A stretch of 7,365 nucleotides of DNA, from positions 1 through 7,365 of the forward strand of contig JAGRJB010000266.1 in NCBI GenBank assembly GCA_020442965.1, given 5' to 3'. Below, one piece after another: positions 5,420-7,365 of the stretch. Numbering within the stretch: position 1 is the stretch's first letter; each line of letters begins with the position of its first letter. The notes beneath the pieces are model-generated. The model had not been told where the DNA came from, did not search any database, and saw only the letters and a program-made list of their open reading frames with translations. Origin of the DNA: Pseudomonadales bacterium. GTDB lineage: Bacteria > Pseudomonadota > Gammaproteobacteria > Steroidobacterales > Steroidobacteraceae. Position numbers and translations under genes: made by a program.

Positions 5420-6082
5420 ATGAAGAACACGCGGCACAACGTGCCAAAACGGATTTTTGCAGCCCTCATCGCCGCCGCCTTCGCGGTGATTACAGCTTGT
5501 GCGCAGACTCCTTCCGCAACGACTACGGCGAAGCCCGCCAACACCGCAGTTCCCGCGCAAGCGACCGGTGAGGTCGATGGCGATCAATACATCATCGGAC
5601 CCGGTGACACGATACAGGTCTTCGTCTGGCGCAATCCGGAGCTGTCGGTCACGGTTCCCGTGCGCCCCGACGGCAAAATTTCGACGCCGCTCGTCGAGGA
5701 TATGACTGCCGTCGGCAAGACGCCGACCAGGCTCGCGCGCGACATCGAGACCGTACTCAGCGAGTACGTGCGCACGCCGCAGGTGAATATCATCGTCAGC
5801 AACGCCCTGAGCGCCTTTTCGCAGGTCAAGGTTGTCGGTCAGGTGAAGGTGCCGCAGGCGGTTCCCTATCGCGACGGCATGCGAGTGCTCGACGTTCTAT
5901 TGCTGGTGGGCGGCGTGACAGACTTCGCCTCCGCCAATCGTTCGCGGATCGTGCGGCAGGAGAACGGCAAGACCAAGGAGATACGTGTGAAGCTCGGCGC
6001 CCTACTGGAGCGCGGCGACATGCGCCAGAATTTCGAACTGCGCCCTGGCGACGTCCTGGTCGTTCCGCAATCCATTTTCTAG
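5420..6082 (+). CDS. Polysaccharide export lipoprotein (OPX/Wza-like), XrtA/PEP-CTERM export type
   Basis: The 220-residue protein begins with a lipoprotein signal peptide: basic MKNTRHNVPKR, hydrophobic 12-25 and a lipobox ITAC with the lipidated Cys at 27. A Ser/Thr/Ala/Pro-rich linker (28-50) leads to the polysaccharide export (PES) domain, about 55-127, with YIIGPGDTIQVFVWRNPEL (57-75) and VRPDGKISTPLV (81-92), the signature of the family. One SLBB-type domain (about 135-190) begins QVKVVGQVKVPQAVPY and includes LLLVGGVTDFA. The protein ends at RPGDVLVVPQSIF. It would form the periplasmic part of the conduit that takes polymer to the outer membrane. It is much shorter than E. coli Wza (379 residues): there are fewer SLBB repeats and no C-terminal helix to span the outer membrane. 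The next gene, 32 bp downstream, encodes an outer-membrane beta-barrel and probably shares its mRNA. Confidence 0.95.
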   Translation: MKNTRHNVPKRIFAALIAAAFAVITACAQTPSATTTAKPANTAVPAQATGEVDGDQYIIGPGDTIQVFVWRNPELSVTVPVRPDGKISTPLVEDMTAVGKTPTRLARDIETVLSEYVRTPQVNIIVSNALSAFSQVKVVGQVKVPQAVPYRDGMRVLDVLLLVGGVTDFASANRSRIVRQENGKTKEIRVKLGALLERGDMRQNFELRPGDVLVVPQSIF

Positions 6083-6105
6083 CCACAGCGCAAGGGTTGG
6101 CGCGC

Positions 6106-6110
6106 GGGAG
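6106..6110 (+). promoter_or_regulatory. Ribosome-binding site for the outer-membrane protein
   Basis: GGGAG lies 4 nt before ATG 6115, at close but workable spacing. It fixes the start so that the product opens with a clean signal peptide. Confidence 0.6.
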
Positions 6111-6114
6111 CAAT

Positions 6115-7365
6115 ATGAAATCGACTTGTGCCGGGCGGCTAGCAGCCGCGGTTTTGCTGTGTGCGACTGGTGTTTCCACGGCCGTTGGGCAGACTGCCGG
6201 CGGCGGCCAGGCCAGCGACTACAATTTCATCGTCAAGACAGGCGCGGGCTATTCCGACAACGTGGAACGCGTGGGGTCGAATGGCACTTCGAGTTTGCTC
6301 GGCATTGTCGGGGTCGAATTAGTCGCCAATCGTGATTCGGGACGGCTGCAGCTGGCGAGCGGCATCGATCTGTCGATGTATCACTATTTCGATGCCGTCA
6401 GGGACGCAGATCAGTTCGTCGGTGGCGGTAATCTCAACGCGCGCTACGAGATCCGTGAAGACCGCTTCTTCTGGGTAGTGGACGATACTCTGACGCAGGT
6501 GCGCGAGAATTTCCGCCTGCCAACCTCGCCTGACAACCGGCAGAATTACAACACCTTCACGACCGGACCGGATCTGCGCTGGCGCTTCAGCCCGACGATG
6601 GACGCGACCGCCGAGTTGCGCTACTCACGCCGCGATGCGGGCCGGGATTCCACGCTCAACAGCCAGAGTTATCTTGCGCGCGGGCTACTCACCCGCGCAT
6701 TCAGCCCGCAGTCGCGGCTGTCCCTGGCAGTTGCAACCGAGAAGTTCAATGTCGAACCGTCGCCGTTGGTGCAACAGGCGGATTTCGATCGCCGTGAGTA
6801 CTATCTGCGCTGGCTGTCGGTGACCAGCCGGACGAATTTCTTTGTCGAGGCTGGCCTATCGCAGATCGACGGCAACACTAACAACGAATCTGGGCCTCTG
6901 CTGCGCGCCAATGTGTCGCGCCAGGTGTCGCCGTCGCTGACGGTGACGCTCTCTGGTGCGCGTCAATTCGCTGTGACCGGCGATCAGGGACAGCGATTCC
7001 GCATTAACGACACGATCGACCTGGCGGACGATCTCATTCTGCCGGCGGCGGAGCCATTCGAGCAGACGACGGCGCGCATCGACGCGAACTACCGTCGGCC
7101 GCGTACAGAGTTGACCCTGTCCTACGGGCGTTCGAAGGAAGACTACAAATTTGCCACCCAGCTCAAGCGCGATACGTCTGATTTGCGCGCGGCCTTTCTG
7201 CGGCGCTTGACGCCCCGCAGTCAGGTGCAAATTTTTGCGGGACAGACCACCGATTCGATCAACGGCCAGTCGTATGACGTCACCGAGAAGTACGTCGGTG
7301 CGGCGGTTCTTTGGCGTCTGACGCAAAGTCTGTCGATTGCGAGTTCCGTGGATCGGCGCAACCGC
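6115..7365 (+). CDS. Outer-membrane beta-barrel protein of the exopolysaccharide/PEP-CTERM locus type, 3'-truncated by the window edge
   Basis: The frame stays open from ATG 6115 to the last base (417 codons) and continues outside. A Sec signal peptide is clear: MKSTCAGR, hydrophobic 9-20, and AVG before Gln26 as the likely cleavage site. The mature part has no hydrophobic helix. It shows alternating polar/hydrophobic strands typical of a barrel, for example LQLASGIDLSMYHYF, FFVEAGLSQIDG, LTVTLSGARQF, TELTLSYGRSKEDYKF and SQVQIFAGQT, with periplasmic-turn and loop-like Asp/Asn/Gly stretches between. The opening KTGAGYSDNVERV and TGPDLRWRFSPTMDATAELRYS resemble the BBP2-type 'PEP-CTERM system-associated' outer-membrane proteins. 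It lies 32 bp after the OPX gene with its own ribosome-binding site, so co-expression is likely. A role in polymer passage through the outer membrane is inferred from context; a structural barrel without export function is the alternative. Confidence 0.85.
   Translation, partial: MKSTCAGRLAAAVLLCATGVSTAVGQTAGGGQASDYNFIVKTGAGYSDNVERVGSNGTSSLLGIVGVELVANRDSGRLQLASGIDLSMYHYFDAVRDADQFVGGGNLNARYEIREDRFFWVVDDTLTQVRENFRLPTSPDNRQNYNTFTTGPDLRWRFSPTMDATAELRYSRRDAGRDSTLNSQSYLARGLLTRAFSPQSRLSLAVATEKFNVEPSPLVQQADFDRREYYLRWLSVTSRTNFFVEAGLSQIDGNTNNESGPLLRANVSRQVSPSLTVTLSGARQFAVTGDQGQRFRINDTIDLADDLILPAAEPFEQTTARIDANYRRPRTELTLSYGRSKEDYKFATQLKRDTSDLRAAFLRRLTPRSQVQIFAGQTTDSINGQSYDVTEKYVGAAVLWRLTQSLSIASSVDRRNR

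Noticed and set aside
6856..7326. Minus-strand open frame of 156 codons near the right end
   Set aside because: Antisense to the beta-barrel gene, which is open throughout with signal peptide and strand pattern.
1..7365. Search for tRNA, rRNA, CRISPR repeats, insertion-sequence ends and transposase or phage genes
   Set aside because: No clover-leaf, regularly spaced repeats, terminal inverted repeats with target duplications, or mobile-element proteins were seen on either strand.

Overview
The window is part of a surface-polysaccharide (exopolysaccharide) locus from a GC-rich bacterium with an outer membrane. A lipoprotein export factor, a signal-peptide-bearing outer-membrane beta-barrel protein and a polysaccharide deacetylase of the type found in exosortase A (XrtA)/PEP-CTERM gene clusters all point to a proteobacterium. 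Codon use and protein style fit a gammaproteobacterium or betaproteobacterium, but no exosortase, rRNA or taxonomic marker lies in the window, so this is inference.

Layout. Left edge: the C-terminal end of a sugar C-methyltransferase-type protein (+), then a GNAT-like acetyltransferase (-) whose 3' end overlaps it tail to tail by 23 bp. A divergent, gene-free gap (1065-1311) leads rightward to an uncharacterised cysteine/histidine-rich protein built from two copies of one domain (+). This meets, tail to tail with only 19 bp between, a Wzx/WzxC-type oligosaccharide flippase (-). A second divergent gap (3881-4131) separates the flippase from the right-hand genes, all on +: polysaccharide deacetylase, a 292-bp leader with several hairpin-forming inverted repeats, a short Wza-like export lipoprotein (OPX), and an outer-membrane beta-barrel protein that runs off the right edge.

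How the genes may work together. The methyltransferase and acetyltransferase would decorate sugars or sugar precursors. The flippase would move lipid-linked repeat units across the inner membrane, the deacetylase would trim N-acetyl groups in or beyond the periplasm, and the OPX lipoprotein with the adjacent beta-barrel would carry the polymer out. No polymerase, chain-length regulator/tyrosine kinase or glycosyltransferase is in view; they presumably lie outside the window. The most novel item is the tandem-duplicated Cys/His-rich protein, for which no function is known to me. No RNA gene, CRISPR array, insertion sequence or convincing intrinsic terminator was seen.
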